NCBI RefSeq assembly: GCF_003052515.2
Contig: NZ_QARE02000001.1
Location: forward strand, 186,001 to 250,000
From: Pseudomonas sp. RIT409
GTDB taxonomy: Bacteria; Pseudomonadota; Gammaproteobacteria; Pseudomonadales; Pseudomonadaceae
DNA length: 64,000 nucleotides
Reading direction: 5' to 3'
Translations under genes and position numbers: made by a program
Notes under the pieces: generated by a model
What the model was told of the DNA's origin: nothing
The model's database searches: none
Seen by the model: the letters and a program-made list of their open reading frames with translations, nothing else
In this document: positions 38,154-54,424 of the stretch, piece by piece
How positions within the stretch are numbered: the first letter of the stretch is position 1
Layout: every line of letters starts with the position of its first letter

Positions 38154-39158
38154 TTACTGAAACAGAGACTCGCTCGAAAGACCGTTCTTCTCGAGGATTT
38201 CCCGCAGTCGTTTCAACCCCTCGACCTGAATTTGCCGAACGCGCTCTCGCGTCAGGCCGATCTCGAGCCCGACGTCTTCCAGCGTACTGCTTTCATGGCC
38301 TCGCAGACCGAAGCGTCGCACGACCACTTCACGCTGCTTGTCGGTCAGTTCCGATAGCCATTGATCGATGCTCTGGGAAAGGTCGTCGTCTTGCAGCAGT
38401 TCACAGGGATCGGTTGGACGATCATCGGTCAATGTGTCGAGCAACGTCTTGTCGGAATCCGGCCCGAGCGATACGTCCACGGAGGACACCCGCTCGTTGA
38501 GACCGAGCATGCGCTTGACCTCGCCCACAGGCTTCTCAAGGAGATTGGCGATCTCTTCAGGGGACGGTTCATGATCGAGCTTTTGCGTCAATTCTCGCGC
38601 GGCGCGCAGGTAGACGTTCAACTCCTTGACGACGTGAATCGGCAAGCGGATGGTCCGCGTCTGATTCATGATGGCGCGTTCGATGGTCTGGCGGATCCAC
38701 CACGTCGCATAGGTAGAGAAACGGAAGCCACGTTCAGGATCGAATTTTTCGACGGCCCGGATCAGGCCCAGGTTGCCCTCTTCGATCAGGTCCAGCAACG
38801 ACAAGCCACGGTTGACATACCGCCGAGCGATTTTCACCACCAGTCGCAAGTTGCTCTCAATCATGCGTTTGCGCCCGGCCGGATCGCCCTTCTGCGACAA
38901 ACGCGCAAAATGCACTTCTTCTTCCGGGGACAGCAGGGGAGAAAAACCGATTTCGTTGAGGTACAGCTGCGTGGCGTCCAGCGCCCGCGTGTAGTCGATG
39001 TATTTATGCTGCTTGAGTGTTGTGGAGTTCTTGATCTTCGAACGAACGGAAGGTGTTGCTGGCTTCTCATCCGTTGCAGAATCCAGGACGATCCCATGCT
39101 CCATCAGAAGCACTTCATCGTCTATGTCAAACTCCGGCACTTCTTTGTTGAGAGCCAT
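38154..39158 (-). CDS. rpoS: RNA polymerase sigma factor RpoS (sigma-38)
   Basis: A 334-residue stationary-phase sigma factor. Region 1.2/2 ([59 protein letters not shown]), region 3 and region 4 with HTH ([19 protein letters not shown]). An AAAGGAC site precedes the ATG. nlpD lies 103 bp upstream on the same strand; in related bacteria a main rpoS promoter lies inside nlpD. It has the nlpD-rpoS order typical for gamma-proteobacteria. Confidence 0.98.
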   Translation of the reverse strand: MALNKEVPEFDIDDEVLLMEHGIVLDSATDEKPATPSVRSKIKNSTTLKQHKYIDYTRALDATQLYLNEIGFSPLLSPEEEVHFARLSQKGDPAGRKRMIESNLRLVVKIARRYVNRGLSLLDLIEEGNLGLIRAVEKFDPERGFRFSTYATWWIRQTIERAIMNQTRTIRLPIHVVKELNVYLRAARELTQKLDHEPSPEEIANLLEKPVGEVKRMLGLNERVSSVDVSLGPDSDKTLLDTLTDDRPTDPCELLQDDDLSQSIDQWLSELTDKQREVVVRRFGLRGHESSTLEDVGLEIGLTRERVRQIQVEGLKRLREILEKNGLSSESLFQ

Positions 39159-39261
39159 TGTTGTAGTCCTTTCATGAGTTCGACCTCAAGCTCCAGTGGC
39201 GCCCTTTTCCCTGGCATCACTTGAGCCTGTCCCCTCTACGGCAGGACAGGCTGGTAACCGA

Positions 39262-40158
39262 TCAACGACGCGGCAAGAATTCCAGTGGATCGACCGGTTT
39301 ACCCTGACGGCGGATTTCAAAATGCAACTTGACCCGGTCAGTCCCCGTGGACCCCATCTCGGCAATTGCCTGCCCTGCCTTGACCTGTTGCCCCTCCCGT
39401 ACCAACAGCCTGCGGTTATGACCGTAAGCACTGACGTAGGTATCGCTGTGTTTGATGATCACTAACTCGCCGTAGCCCCTTAATCCACTTCCGGCGTACA
39501 CCACTGAACCATCAGACGCGGCCAAAACAGGCTGTCCCAAATCACCGGCGATATCAATGCCTTTATTCAAACTACCGTTTGAAGAAAATTTACTGATCAA
39601 CATGCCACTCGTCGGCCATGCCCAACCGCTTGGAGAGCGCGCCCCAGCGACCACTGGAGTGTTGACGGGCGTGGTAACAGGCGCAGTCGCAGGCCCTGCC
39701 GACCCAGTTGAAGGCGTCCCGACCGGCCGGGTGATCACTGTCGTCTTGATCGACCCTGAGGAAGATGAACTCGAACTGCCGGAAGATGCGGGCGCAGCCA
39801 CGACTGGCGAGGCCGCTACAGCCGCTGGGGCCGCACTCGATCGACCGTCGAAGCGAATCGCCTGGCCGACGTGGATCGTGTAGGGCTCGGGAATATTGTT
39901 GCGGGCTGCCAGGGCTTTCCAGTCCCACCCATAACGGAAGGCGATGGAGAACAGTGTGTCACCCCGCTTGACCACGTATTGCCCGGTCGTGACCGGCTGG
40001 CGGACAGGCGCAGCAGGCTTGCCATTGCGATCAACAACGCGCACACCGCTTGACGGCGTGCTGGAGCAGCCAACCAAAAGGACACTCAGGGCAATGCCAA
40101 TCACCAGACGTGGAAAACTTGTTGAAGACGTACGCTGCCGAATGACTGTGAGACTCAC
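39262..40158 (-). CDS. nlpD: Lipoprotein NlpD, LytM-domain amidase activator
   Basis: A 298-residue outer-membrane lipoprotein. Lipobox LVGC at about 28-31, a LysM peptidoglycan-binding domain (YVVKRGDTLFSIAFRYGWDW), a Ser/Ala/Pro/Thr-rich linker, and a C-terminal M23/LytM domain. The zinc-binding first His is replaced (NKGIDIAG), as in E. coli NlpD, so it is a non-enzymatic activator of an amidase at cell division. Start is GTG at 40156-40158 with GGGAG upstream. Confidence 0.95.
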   Translation of the reverse strand: MSLTVIRQRTSSTSFPRLVIGIALSVLLVGCSSTPSSGVRVVDRNGKPAAPVRQPVTTGQYVVKRGDTLFSIAFRYGWDWKALAARNNIPEPYTIHVGQAIRFDGRSSAAPAAVAASPVVAAPASSGSSSSSSSGSIKTTVITRPVGTPSTGSAGPATAPVTTPVNTPVVAGARSPSGWAWPTSGMLISKFSSNGSLNKGIDIAGDLGQPVLAASDGSVVYAGSGLRGYGELVIIKHSDTYVSAYGHNRRLLVREGQQVKAGQAIAEMGSTGTDRVKLHFEIRRQGKPVDPLEFLPRR

Positions 40159-40349
40159 CCGCCACTCCCTTTACCGGTGACTGAATTAAAGCTGCCTATT
40201 GTGTCTCGATCATGACCGGCAGCTACGAAAAAACGGGTTACAAATCCGTTCACAACGCTAAACGTTGGCGAGGCGAAATCCTCATCGCAAATCGCCAGCC
40301 TGTAGACCGGCGACGTCTGCCGGAATTCATTGCGAACGTAAATCAGCGT
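40159..40349. other. pcm-nlpD intergenic region
   Basis: 191 bp without a credible gene. A short plus-strand frame opposite it (40212-40409) overlaps the end of pcm and has no features. Confidence 0.4.
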
Positions 40350-41763
<1,414 letters not shown>

Positions 41764-41776
<13 letters not shown>

Positions 41777-42822
41777 GAGCTGTCCGTCTGTCCTGCGGAC
41801 GCCAGATCGATCAGTTCACGCACCAGGACGGTAGCGAAACAGCCGGCGGGCAGGACGAATTCCAGTTGCAGAATGTCAGGCTCGGGATAATGCCACGACA
41901 GCCGCCCGATGGGCAGTCGCAGGATGCGACGTTCGTGTTCCATTCCCGCCCTAATCAACCAGTTACACAGCTGCGCTTCACGTTGAGCGATGCTGTTTTC
42001 CAGCTCGGCCGTCACACCTGTGGCTGGAGAATCGCCCTGCCCCCATAGGGGTCCCGTAGGGTGCAGGTCCAGAATGGCCAACCGCGGATCGTTGCACTCG
42101 GCCTCGCCTGCCGGAAAAAAGCTGCGGCTGTCCGTGAAGGCGAGTAAATCACCGACCTGAGCGCGCTGCCAGCTTCCGTCCGCCACCCGAGCCGCGAGCA
42201 CTTGATTGAATACATGACTGCGAGCCGCGGACAGCAGCCGGGAACGCACATTGCGCTGTTCAGGCAGCGCTTGACGTTCGGCATAGTGGCGCGCTTCGAC
42301 AACGTTGCCGCCATTGAAACCAAAGCGTTGGGCGCCGAAATAGTTGGGGATACCCTCCTGCCTGATCGCCTCAAGACGCGCGTCGATGGCGCGCTTGTCG
42401 GCTTGCAGTTGTGTCAGGCGCAGCGTGAAGCCGTTGGCCGAATGGGCACCGCGCTGCAATTTGCGCTTGTGACGCTTGCGTTCAAGAATGGTCAGGCTGT
42501 CGTTTTCAGCGGCCGACAGGTCCGGATCGGCCTTGCCCGGCAACTGAATGCTGAACCACTGCCGAGTCAGGGCCTGGCGGTCCTTCAATCCGGCGTAGGC
42601 AATGGTCCGCAACGGGACACCGGCAGCTCTGGCCAGGCGCCGTGCCGCCTCTTCGGTGTTGAGGCCGCGCTTTTCGACCCAGAGCCAGAGATGCTCGCCT
42701 TCCCCCGAGAGAGGAATGTCCAGCACTTCGTCGACCTGGAAGTCTTCGGCAGTGGCCTTGAGGACCGCCGTGCCCAACGCATCGCCCCAGGCGCGCGGGC
42801 CCAATAGTTCGAGTTCGGTCAT
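41764..42822 (-). CDS. truD: tRNA pseudouridine(13) synthase TruD
   Basis: A 352-residue enzyme making pseudouridine-13 in tRNA-Glu. [16 protein letters not shown] contains the catalytic Asp; [16 protein letters not shown], with the RFG loop, is another family hallmark. Its ATG overlaps the ispF stop in an ATGA. Confidence 0.95.
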
Positions 42823-43292
42823 GCGGCGATCAACAACGCCACGGCGTGAACCGCGATGCCTTCTTCACGTCCGGTAAAACCCAATTTTTCGGTGGTGGTG
42901 GCCTTGACGTTGACCTGATCGATCCCGACTTGCAGATCTTCTGCGATCAATGCCCGCATGGCCTCGATGTGGGGGGCCATCTTGGGTGCCTGGGCCACGA
43001 TGGTGGCATCGACGTTGCCGACCTTCCAGCCTTTGATCCTGACCTGTTCAAGGACATGGCGCAGCAGCGCCCGACTGTCTGCGCCCTTGAATTTCGGGTC
43101 GGTATCCGGGAAATGCTTGCCGATGTCGCCCAGCGCCGCAGCGCCCAACAAGGCATCGCTCAGCGCGTGCAGCAGGACATCGCCATCGGAATGTGCGAGC
43201 AGACCGAACGTGTGTGCAATGCGCACACCTCCCAAGGTAATGAAATCGCCCTCAGCGAAACGGTGCACATCATAGCCGTGGCCAATACGCAT
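42819..43292 (-). CDS. ispF: 2-C-methyl-D-erythritol 2,4-cyclodiphosphate synthase
   Basis: A 157-residue MEP-pathway enzyme for isoprenoid precursors. GYDVHRF (metal Asp and His), [21 protein letters not shown] and [18 protein letters not shown] are conserved. First gene of the operon ispF-truD-surE-pcm. A strong terminator lies immediately upstream (43293-43321), so its promoter is either embedded in that region or transcription reads through. Confidence 0.96.
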   Translation of the reverse strand: MRIGHGYDVHRFAEGDFITLGGVRIAHTFGLLAHSDGDVLLHALSDALLGAAALGDIGKHFPDTDPKFKGADSRALLRHVLEQVRIKGWKVGNVDATIVAQAPKMAPHIEAMRALIAEDLQVGIDQVNVKATTTEKLGFTGREEGIAVHAVALLIAA

Positions 43293-43321
43293 AAAAAAAC
43301 GCCCTGAAAAAGTCAGGGCGT
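43293..43321 (-). terminator. Terminator after fghA, just upstream of ispF
   Basis: ACGCCCTGA/TCAGGGCGT stem with a 5-base loop, and seven T on the minus strand. It is 66 bp past the fghA stop and touches the ispF ATG. Confidence 0.9.
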
Positions 43322-43386
43322 GATTCTACCTGCTTTGTCGGCCATTAGGACCTGCTGGCACTCAATTGAGCGCGTGGGTCAATTCA

Positions 43387-44232
43387 TCAGCCTGCCAGCG
43401 CCACCGCATGATAGCGGAGGTGGTCTTCGATGAAGCTGGCAATGAAGTAGTAGCTGTGGTCGTAACCCGGCTGCATCCGCAGCTCCAGCGGATGGCCCAC
43501 GGCTTTGGTCGCCTGCACCAACGCTTCGGGTTTGAGCTGCTGGGCAAGGAAGTCGTCGCGATCACCTTGATCCACCAACAGAGGCAGCCGCTCAGGCGCC
43601 TCCGCAATCAGCACGCTGGCATCCCACTCACGCCAACGGGAACGATCTTCCCCCAGATAGCGGGAAAAGGCTTTCTGGCCCCACGGGCAATCCATCGGGT
43701 TACTGATCGGCGAAAACGCCGAAACCGACGAGTAGCGCCCTGGATTGCGCAAGGCACAGACCAATGCGCCATGGCCACCCATTGAGTGACCGCTGATACT
43801 GCGTTTGTCCGACGCCGGAAAATGGGCTTCGATCAAGGCGGGCAGTTCGCTGACCACGTAGTCATACATGCGATAGTGCCGCGCCCAGGGCTGTTGGGTG
43901 GCATTGAGGTAAAAACCTGCGCCAAGGCCGAAGTCATAGGCGTTGTCCGGGTCGCCCGGCACGTCCGGCCCACGCGGGCTGGTGTCCGGTGCGACGATGA
44001 TCAGCCCGAGCTCTGCTGCGATGCGCTGAGCCCCGGCCTTCTGCATGAAGTTCTCGTCCGTGCAGGTCAGGCCCGACAGCCAGTAGACCACTGGCAACTT
44101 TCCACCCCGCTCGGCCTGTGGCGGTAGATAAACCGCGAATACCATGTCGCAACCCAGCACATCGGAGTGATGTTTGTAACGTTTATGCCAGCCGCCGAAG
44201 CTTTTCTGGCACGAAAGATTTTCAAGACTCAT
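43387..44232 (-). CDS. fghA: S-formylglutathione hydrolase
   Basis: A 281-residue serine esterase (esterase D family) that hydrolyses S-formylglutathione to formate and glutathione, second step of formaldehyde detoxification. [10 protein letters not shown] carries the nucleophile; DQGDRDDFL and [13 protein letters not shown] supply the acid and His. adhC lies 82 bp upstream. Confidence 0.96.
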   Translation of the reverse strand: MSLENLSCQKSFGGWHKRYKHHSDVLGCDMVFAVYLPPQAERGGKLPVVYWLSGLTCTDENFMQKAGAQRIAAELGLIIVAPDTSPRGPDVPGDPDNAYDFGLGAGFYLNATQQPWARHYRMYDYVVSELPALIEAHFPASDKRSISGHSMGGHGALVCALRNPGRYSSVSAFSPISNPMDCPWGQKAFSRYLGEDRSRWREWDASVLIAEAPERLPLLVDQGDRDDFLAQQLKPEALVQATKAVGHPLELRMQPGYDHSYYFIASFIEDHLRYHAVALAG

Positions 44233-44314
44233 GGTCGTTCCTCCCAGCGATCAGCTTCAAGCCGCCAGCTGCAAGAGGTCTTGCAGCTCGCAGCTCGTGA
44301 CTTGTCGCCGCTTT

Positions 44315-45427
<1,113 letters not shown>

Positions 45428-45539
45428 TCATTTTCTCCAACGATTTGGTAATGGAAGGGCTGGCGAACAGTGTAAAGCAGTGCTGTATGGTGAATAATCC
45501 GAACAAAAGCAAAACATTAATGCTGTACAGGGATAATCA
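45428..45539. promoter_or_regulatory. adhC/gfnR divergent promoter region
   Basis: 112 bp between adhC and gfnR. AT-rich, with GTAATGGAAG and ACATTAATGCTGTACAGG. The likely location of GfnR binding; the exact sites cannot be fixed by eye. Confidence 0.45.
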
Positions 45540-46442
45540 ATGTACACCAATCGCTGGGACGGCCTGGATGAATTCGTTGCCGTGGCTGAGTGCGGACAAT
45601 TCACCGCGGCGGCGGAACGTTTAGGCGTTTCATCCTCGCACATCAGTCGGCAGATCGCCCGTTTGGAAGAAAGACTGCAAACGCGACTCCTCTATCGCAG
45701 CACCCGCAAGGTCGCGCTGACAGAAGCCGGGCAGACGTTTCTGCACCATTGTCAGCGGTTGCAGGACGGCCGCGAGGAAGCGCTGCGCGCGGTGGGCGAT
45801 CTGACCAGCGAGCCCAAGGGGCTGCTGCGCATGACCTGCGCAGTCGCGTACGGCGAACGCTTCATTGCCCCTTTGGTGACGCGGTTTATGGAGGAGTATC
45901 CGCAACTGCGTGTCGACATCGAATTGACGAATAACACGCTGGATCTGCTGCATGAAGGGATGGACCTGGCCATTCGTCTCGGCCGCCTCCAGGAGTCGCG
46001 ATTGGTGGCGACCCGGCTTGCGCCTCGACGCATGTACCTGTGCGCCTCACCTTCTTATGTAGCGCGCTATGGTCGCCCTCATAGCCTTTCGGAACTGAAT
46101 CGGCACAATTGCCTGATTGGCAGTTCAGACAGCTGGTTGCTGCAACAAAACGGCAAGGAGTTTTCCCAGCGGGTGCACGGGAATTGGCGATGCAACAGCG
46201 GGCAGGCCGTGCTGGATGCCGCGTTGCAGGGCATGGGGCTGTGTCAGCTACCGGATTATTACGTGTTGGAACACCTGAACACTGGCGCGCTGATTTCTCT
46301 GCTGGATGCTCACCAGCCTCCCAATACGGCGGTCTGGGCGCTGTACCCGCAGCAGCGGCATCTGTCGCCCAAAGTCAGAAAGCTGGTGGATTACCTGAAG
46401 ACGGGGTTGGCCTCGCGCCCTGAATATCATCAGCCATTGTAG
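45540..46442 (+). CDS. gfnR: LysR-family regulator of formaldehyde detoxification
   Basis: A 300-residue LysR-type regulator. HTH: FTAAAERLGVSSSHISRQIARLEERL. Its divergent orientation beside adhC-fghA matches P. aeruginosa gfnR, which controls glutathione-dependent formaldehyde removal, so the name rests on family and context. Confidence 0.85.
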   Translation: MYTNRWDGLDEFVAVAECGQFTAAAERLGVSSSHISRQIARLEERLQTRLLYRSTRKVALTEAGQTFLHHCQRLQDGREEALRAVGDLTSEPKGLLRMTCAVAYGERFIAPLVTRFMEEYPQLRVDIELTNNTLDLLHEGMDLAIRLGRLQESRLVATRLAPRRMYLCASPSYVARYGRPHSLSELNRHNCLIGSSDSWLLQQNGKEFSQRVHGNWRCNSGQAVLDAALQGMGLCQLPDYYVLEHLNTGALISLLDAHQPPNTAVWALYPQQRHLSPKVRKLVDYLKTGLASRPEYHQPL

Positions 46443-46567
46443 GAGCGCGCTTGCCCTCGGTTCGCCGCGCAGCGGCAGTCACTCCGTCGAACGCGTCGCC
46501 TGACACAATGGAGGTATCTGTTTTGCTGCTGGCTCCCGGCAGATCGCGGTCAAGCGCCGCTCCTACG
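46438..46567. repeat. Inverted pair of REP sequences (BIME)
   Basis: Left copy TGTAGGAGCGCGCTTGCC (46438-46455) and an inverted right copy (46542-46567) reading, in reverse, CGTAGGAGCGGCGCTTGACC. The left copy overlaps the gfnR stop codon. A different REP family from that at 8663. Confidence 0.75.
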
Positions 46568-46586
46568 CCCTTCGGGCAGAAGCAGA

Positions 46587-47297
46587 TCAACGGTTGAATT
46601 CGCCCCGCCGTTGGCGCAGCCATTCGAGGTCTTCCGGACGTGTGACCTTGATGTTGTCCGCCCGCCCCTCGATCAGGCGCGGCGCTTGCCCCGACCACTC
46701 TATTGCCGATGCTTCGTCGGTAACAGAGACGTTCGACACCAGGCTATCGGCCAACGCCCGATGCAACGCGCCCAGCCTGAACATCTGCGGCGTGTATGCC
46801 TGCCAGATGAGACTGCGGTCGACCGTCTCGCTTACTCGTCCATTGCCGTCGGCGCGCTTGAGGGTGTCTTTGGCGGGAACCGCAAGCAGTCCGCCGACCG
46901 GGTCGTGCGCCAATTCGCCGAGCAGGTGATCCAGATCGGAACGTGCGAGATTAGGGCGTGCAGCATCGTGCACCAGCACCCAATCATTGTCATCGGCGCC
47001 ATTGGCATGCAGGTGCAGCAGCGCATTGAGTACTGAATCCGCACGCTCTTTGCCACCGTCGACACGCTGAATGCGCGAATCCAACGCGCAAGGCAACGTG
47101 GGCCAATAGGGGTCGTCCACAGCCAGGCTGATCACCAGGCCCTTGAGCCCGGGGTGGTCGAGAAAGCAAAGCAGGCTGTGTTCCAGAATGGTGAGGCCGC
47201 CCAGCTTCAGGTACTGCTTGGGACGGTCTGCCGCCATGCGTGCGCCAACGCCCGCCGCGGGAATCACTGCCCAGAAGGCAGGAATAGAATGGGTCAT
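46587..47297 (-). CDS. ispD: 2-C-methyl-D-erythritol 4-phosphate cytidylyltransferase
   Basis: A 236-residue MEP-pathway enzyme: nucleotidyl motif PAAGVGARMAADRPKQYL, VLVHDAARPNLA and TDEASAIE. It lies 12 bp after ftsB. Confidence 0.95.
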   Translation of the reverse strand: MTHSIPAFWAVIPAAGVGARMAADRPKQYLKLGGLTILEHSLLCFLDHPGLKGLVISLAVDDPYWPTLPCALDSRIQRVDGGKERADSVLNALLHLHANGADDNDWVLVHDAARPNLARSDLDHLLGELAHDPVGGLLAVPAKDTLKRADGNGRVSETVDRSLIWQAYTPQMFRLGALHRALADSLVSNVSVTDEASAIEWSGQAPRLIEGRADNIKVTRPEDLEWLRQRRGEFNR

Positions 47298-47309
47298 TTT
47301 AGGCGAACG

Positions 47310-47588
47310 TCACTGTGCCAACTGATAGAGAGTCTCGCCGTCCTTGACCATGCCCAGTTCGTGGCGAGCTCGCTCTTCCACGGTCTCCAGCCCCTTTTTC
47401 AATTCCAGGACCTCCGCGTCGAGCACCCGATTACGCTCCAGGAGCGCTTCGTTCTCGGCGTGCTGATCGGCGATTTGCTGGGTCAGACTGGCCACCTGAG
47501 CAAGACTGCCATTACCCACCCACAGGCGATATTGCAGGCCCGCAAGCAGCAAGAGCAGAACGAGGAACAACCAGTTGGGACTGCGCAT
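47310..47588 (-). CDS. ftsB: Cell division protein FtsB
   Basis: A 92-residue bitopic membrane protein: one TM helix (residues 4-20), then a periplasmic leucine-zipper coiled coil (AQVASLTQQIADQHAENEAL). It forms a complex with FtsQ and FtsL in the divisome. Upstream is eno. Confidence 0.94.
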   Translation of the reverse strand: MRSPNWLFLVLLLLLAGLQYRLWVGNGSLAQVASLTQQIADQHAENEALLERNRVLDAEVLELKKGLETVEERARHELGMVKDGETLYQLAQ

Positions 47589-47647
47589 GGTGAATATCTG
47601 TTACCTGGTGGAGAACGACAGCAAAACCGACCATTTCAAATACCCAA

Positions 47648-47669
47648 GAGCCCGGTGGTCACCGGGCTC
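47648..47669 (-). terminator. Hairpin after eno
   Basis: GAGCCCGGT/ACCGGGCTC stem with a 4-base loop. A T-rich but not continuous tract follows on the minus strand, so termination may be partial and allow read-through into ftsB-ispD. Confidence 0.6.
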
Positions 47670-47746
47670 ATGGATCAGAACGCCGAGGAAACCCTCACTT
47701 AAGAGAAGAGCCCTACAGCGCCTGCTGCCTTTTTACCATCTTGCAA

Positions 47747-49102
<1,356 letters not shown>

Positions 49103-49205
49103 CTAGACAACGGGCAGGCCCGGGATGACAGAATTTCCCGACCCGTTGGTCGGGAATGAAGCGAGCGGCACTCTACCCGAGGCGAGACTGCCGTAAAAGC
49201 AGGTT

Positions 49206-50075
<870 letters not shown>

Positions 50076-50078
50076 CTA

Positions 50079-51977
<1,899 letters not shown>

Positions 51978-53315
51978 TCATCTCAAACTGTGGTCATTCG
52001 TCGGTGGCAGCCAATGCAATCGCCAGTCGCCACGGGGGTCCGCGTCGAGTCCGGGAAGATTGGCCACCGCCAGCAATTGTTCACCGCGATAGAGCAGCGG
52101 CAATCGGCCGCGCAGAAACACCGGCACCCGCTTTTCATTGAGCAAACGCTTGAGGTCGCGCCGCCCCCGATCCGGCACGTCGAGCACTTCGCCGCCCTGG
52201 CGGTAGTGAACATGAAGCCCGCCTCGGGGGACTTCGCCCAGAATCTGCAGCATTCCGTTGCCCGGCAGGTGCAGCGGTTGAGACGCCGTTGACCAGTGCT
52301 GCGAGCCCGCAACGTCTTTCAGCCAGATACCTGATAGCCACCAGATGCGACCTTCGGCACGATGCAATTGCCCGTTCCCCAGCCGCCAGATCGGACGACC
52401 GTCAGGACCCGCATCGCGCAGTGCATCCCAGCCAGCCCAGTGATCGCTGTCCGGCAGGCGCGTCAGGGGGGCAAGCCAGTGGCGCAACGCATTGCGTTGG
52501 CGCGCGGGCGACAAGACTTCCAGCGGCGCCAATTCCAGCGAGGGCAATTCGAGCCAGGGCCAGGCGCAAGGAGTCTGCGCCAGCGACAGGTCTTGAACCG
52601 CCAGCTCGTCCAGCAACCCTTGCGCCTCTGCCAGATGCGCTGCGCTGCGCGCCATGCTGGCGATTGCCTGCGGCCAGCGCGCGGTCAGCATGGGCATGGC
52701 ATGGTTGCGTAAATAGTTGCGAGAAAAACGGCTGTCCTTGTTGCTAGGGTCTTCGATCCAACTCAGCCCTTCCTCGCGAGCATAGCGTTCGAGCAACGCT
52801 CGCGATTCGTCCAGCAACGGACGGAAAAGATGGCCATGGCCCAACCTGCGCTGCGCCGGCATGGCCGCCAGACCACGGACCCCGGCGCCCCTCAGCAGAC
52901 GGAACATCAAGGTTTCAGCCTGATCGTCTCGGTGCTGGGCCGTGAGCAGCACCTCCCCCCTTTGCAACGTAGCGTCGAAGGCTGCATACCGGGCATCCCG
53001 CGCAGCCTGTTCCAGACTGGCGCCCGACTCGACCTGAACGTCGACGACTTGCAACGGCACACCCAGAATCTGACACACCTGACGGCAGTGCCCCGGCCAC
53101 GACGCAGCCACAGCCTGCAGACCGTGATGGACATGAATGGCGGTCAACGGGGGAAGGCGCTGATGGCGGGAAAGCTCAGCCAGCAGATGAAGCAGAACGG
53201 TGGAGTCCAGCCCCCCCGAGAAGGCGATGCGCCAAGCGGCTGCGTCACGCCATGGCGCAAGGCGCGACAGCAGTCGCTGGTGGAGTTCTGTCTTGAAGCG
53301 GTCCGGCTTGCTCAT
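51978..53315 (-). CDS. tilS: tRNA(Ile)-lysidine synthase
   Basis: A 445-residue PP-loop ATPase that changes C34 to lysidine in tRNA-Ile2. FSGGLDSTVLLHLLAEL is the PP-loop; AQHRDDQAETLMFRLLRGAG is the second conserved part; the C-terminal TilS domain is DVPDRGRRDLKRLLNEKRVP. Lies about 50 bp after accA. Confidence 0.96.
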   Translation of the reverse strand: MSKPDRFKTELHQRLLSRLAPWRDAAAWRIAFSGGLDSTVLLHLLAELSRHQRLPPLTAIHVHHGLQAVAASWPGHCRQVCQILGVPLQVVDVQVESGASLEQAARDARYAAFDATLQRGEVLLTAQHRDDQAETLMFRLLRGAGVRGLAAMPAQRRLGHGHLFRPLLDESRALLERYAREEGLSWIEDPSNKDSRFSRNYLRNHAMPMLTARWPQAIASMARSAAHLAEAQGLLDELAVQDLSLAQTPCAWPWLELPSLELAPLEVLSPARQRNALRHWLAPLTRLPDSDHWAGWDALRDAGPDGRPIWRLGNGQLHRAEGRIWWLSGIWLKDVAGSQHWSTASQPLHLPGNGMLQILGEVPRGGLHVHYRQGGEVLDVPDRGRRDLKRLLNEKRVPVFLRGRLPLLYRGEQLLAVANLPGLDADPRGDWRLHWLPPTNDHSLR

Positions 53316-53363
53316 GCTGGTAGACCCCGCGCTGGCTCACCGGACTTCGGGAGTTGGCTCCGG

Positions 53364-54311
53364 TTAGACGCCGTAACTCATCAGGCGCTCATAACGACGC
53401 GCCAGCAGTTCATCGTGATTGAGCTTTTTGAGCGAGGCCAACTGACTGCTCAAGGCTTCGCGAATCGATGCCGACGCTGCGGCTGGATCGCGGTGCGCGC
53501 CACCCAACGGTTCGTCGATCACCTTGTCGACGATGCCCAGGCCCTTCAGCCGTTCGGCCGTGATGCCCATCGCTTCGGCAGCATCCGGAGCTTTCTCGGC
53601 AGTTTTCCATAGGATCGATGCGCAACCTTCCGGTGAGATCACCGCATAGGTGGAATATTGCAGCATGTTCAGTTGGTCGCAGACGCCGATGGCCAGTGCA
53701 CCGCCGGAACCGCCTTCGCCAATGACCGTGGCGATGATTGGAGTCTTCAGGCGAGCCATGACGCGCAGGTTCCAGGCAATCGCCTCGCTCTGGTTACGCT
53801 CTTCGGCGTCGATGCCTGGGTAGGCCCCCGGCGTGTCGATGAAGGTGACGATCGGCATCTTGAACCGTTCGGCCATCTCCATCAGGCGACAGGCCTTGCG
53901 ATAGCCTTCAGGGCGCGGCATGCCGAAGTTACGGCGTACCTTCTCGCGCACTTCGCGGCCTTTCTGATGACCAATCACCATTACCGGCTGGCCGTCGAGC
54001 CGCGCGATCCCGCCAACGATGGCGGCGTCGTCGGAGAAGTGACGATCACCGTGCAGCTCGTCGAACTCGGTGAAAATATGTTGGATGTAATCCAGCGTGT
54101 ACGGACGACGCGGGTGACGCGCCATGCGCGCGATCTGCCAGCTGGTCAGGTTGCCGAAAATGCTTTCGGTGAGCGTTTTGCTCTTATCTTGCAGTCGAGA
54201 GATTTCGTCGCTGATGTTCAGCGAGTTGTCATTGCCTACCAGGCGCAGCTCTTCAATCTTGGCTTGCAGGTCAGCGATCGGCTGTTCGAAATCCAGAAAA
54301 TTCGGGTTCAT
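53364..54311 (-). CDS. accA: Acetyl-CoA carboxylase carboxyltransferase, alpha subunit
   Basis: A 315-residue subunit that transfers the carboxyl group from biotin to acetyl-CoA. Conserved: [41 protein letters not shown] and [12 protein letters not shown]. The ATG at 54309-54311 ([10 protein letters not shown]) is the usual one; an upstream in-frame ATG is not needed. Confidence 0.97.
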   Translation of the reverse strand: MNPNFLDFEQPIADLQAKIEELRLVGNDNSLNISDEISRLQDKSKTLTESIFGNLTSWQIARMARHPRRPYTLDYIQHIFTEFDELHGDRHFSDDAAIVGGIARLDGQPVMVIGHQKGREVREKVRRNFGMPRPEGYRKACRLMEMAERFKMPIVTFIDTPGAYPGIDAEERNQSEAIAWNLRVMARLKTPIIATVIGEGGSGGALAIGVCDQLNMLQYSTYAVISPEGCASILWKTAEKAPDAAEAMGITAERLKGLGIVDKVIDEPLGGAHRDPAAASASIREALSSQLASLKKLNHDELLARRYERLMSYGV

Positions 54312-54424
54312 AGGCATCCGTCTTGGGTCGACGGCCAAGAGGCCGGCCGGTTGATCCGTAAGCGCCCTACCTTAAAGGAGCGGGCGCCTTGCGGTCGAGT
54401 TTTAATAAATTCGTCAGTTGGCTT

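Noticed and set aside
39262..40158. NlpD missing zinc ligand as a novel loss
   Set aside because: The same NKGID wording occurs in E. coli NlpD, which is a known non-enzymatic amidase activator, so this is normal.
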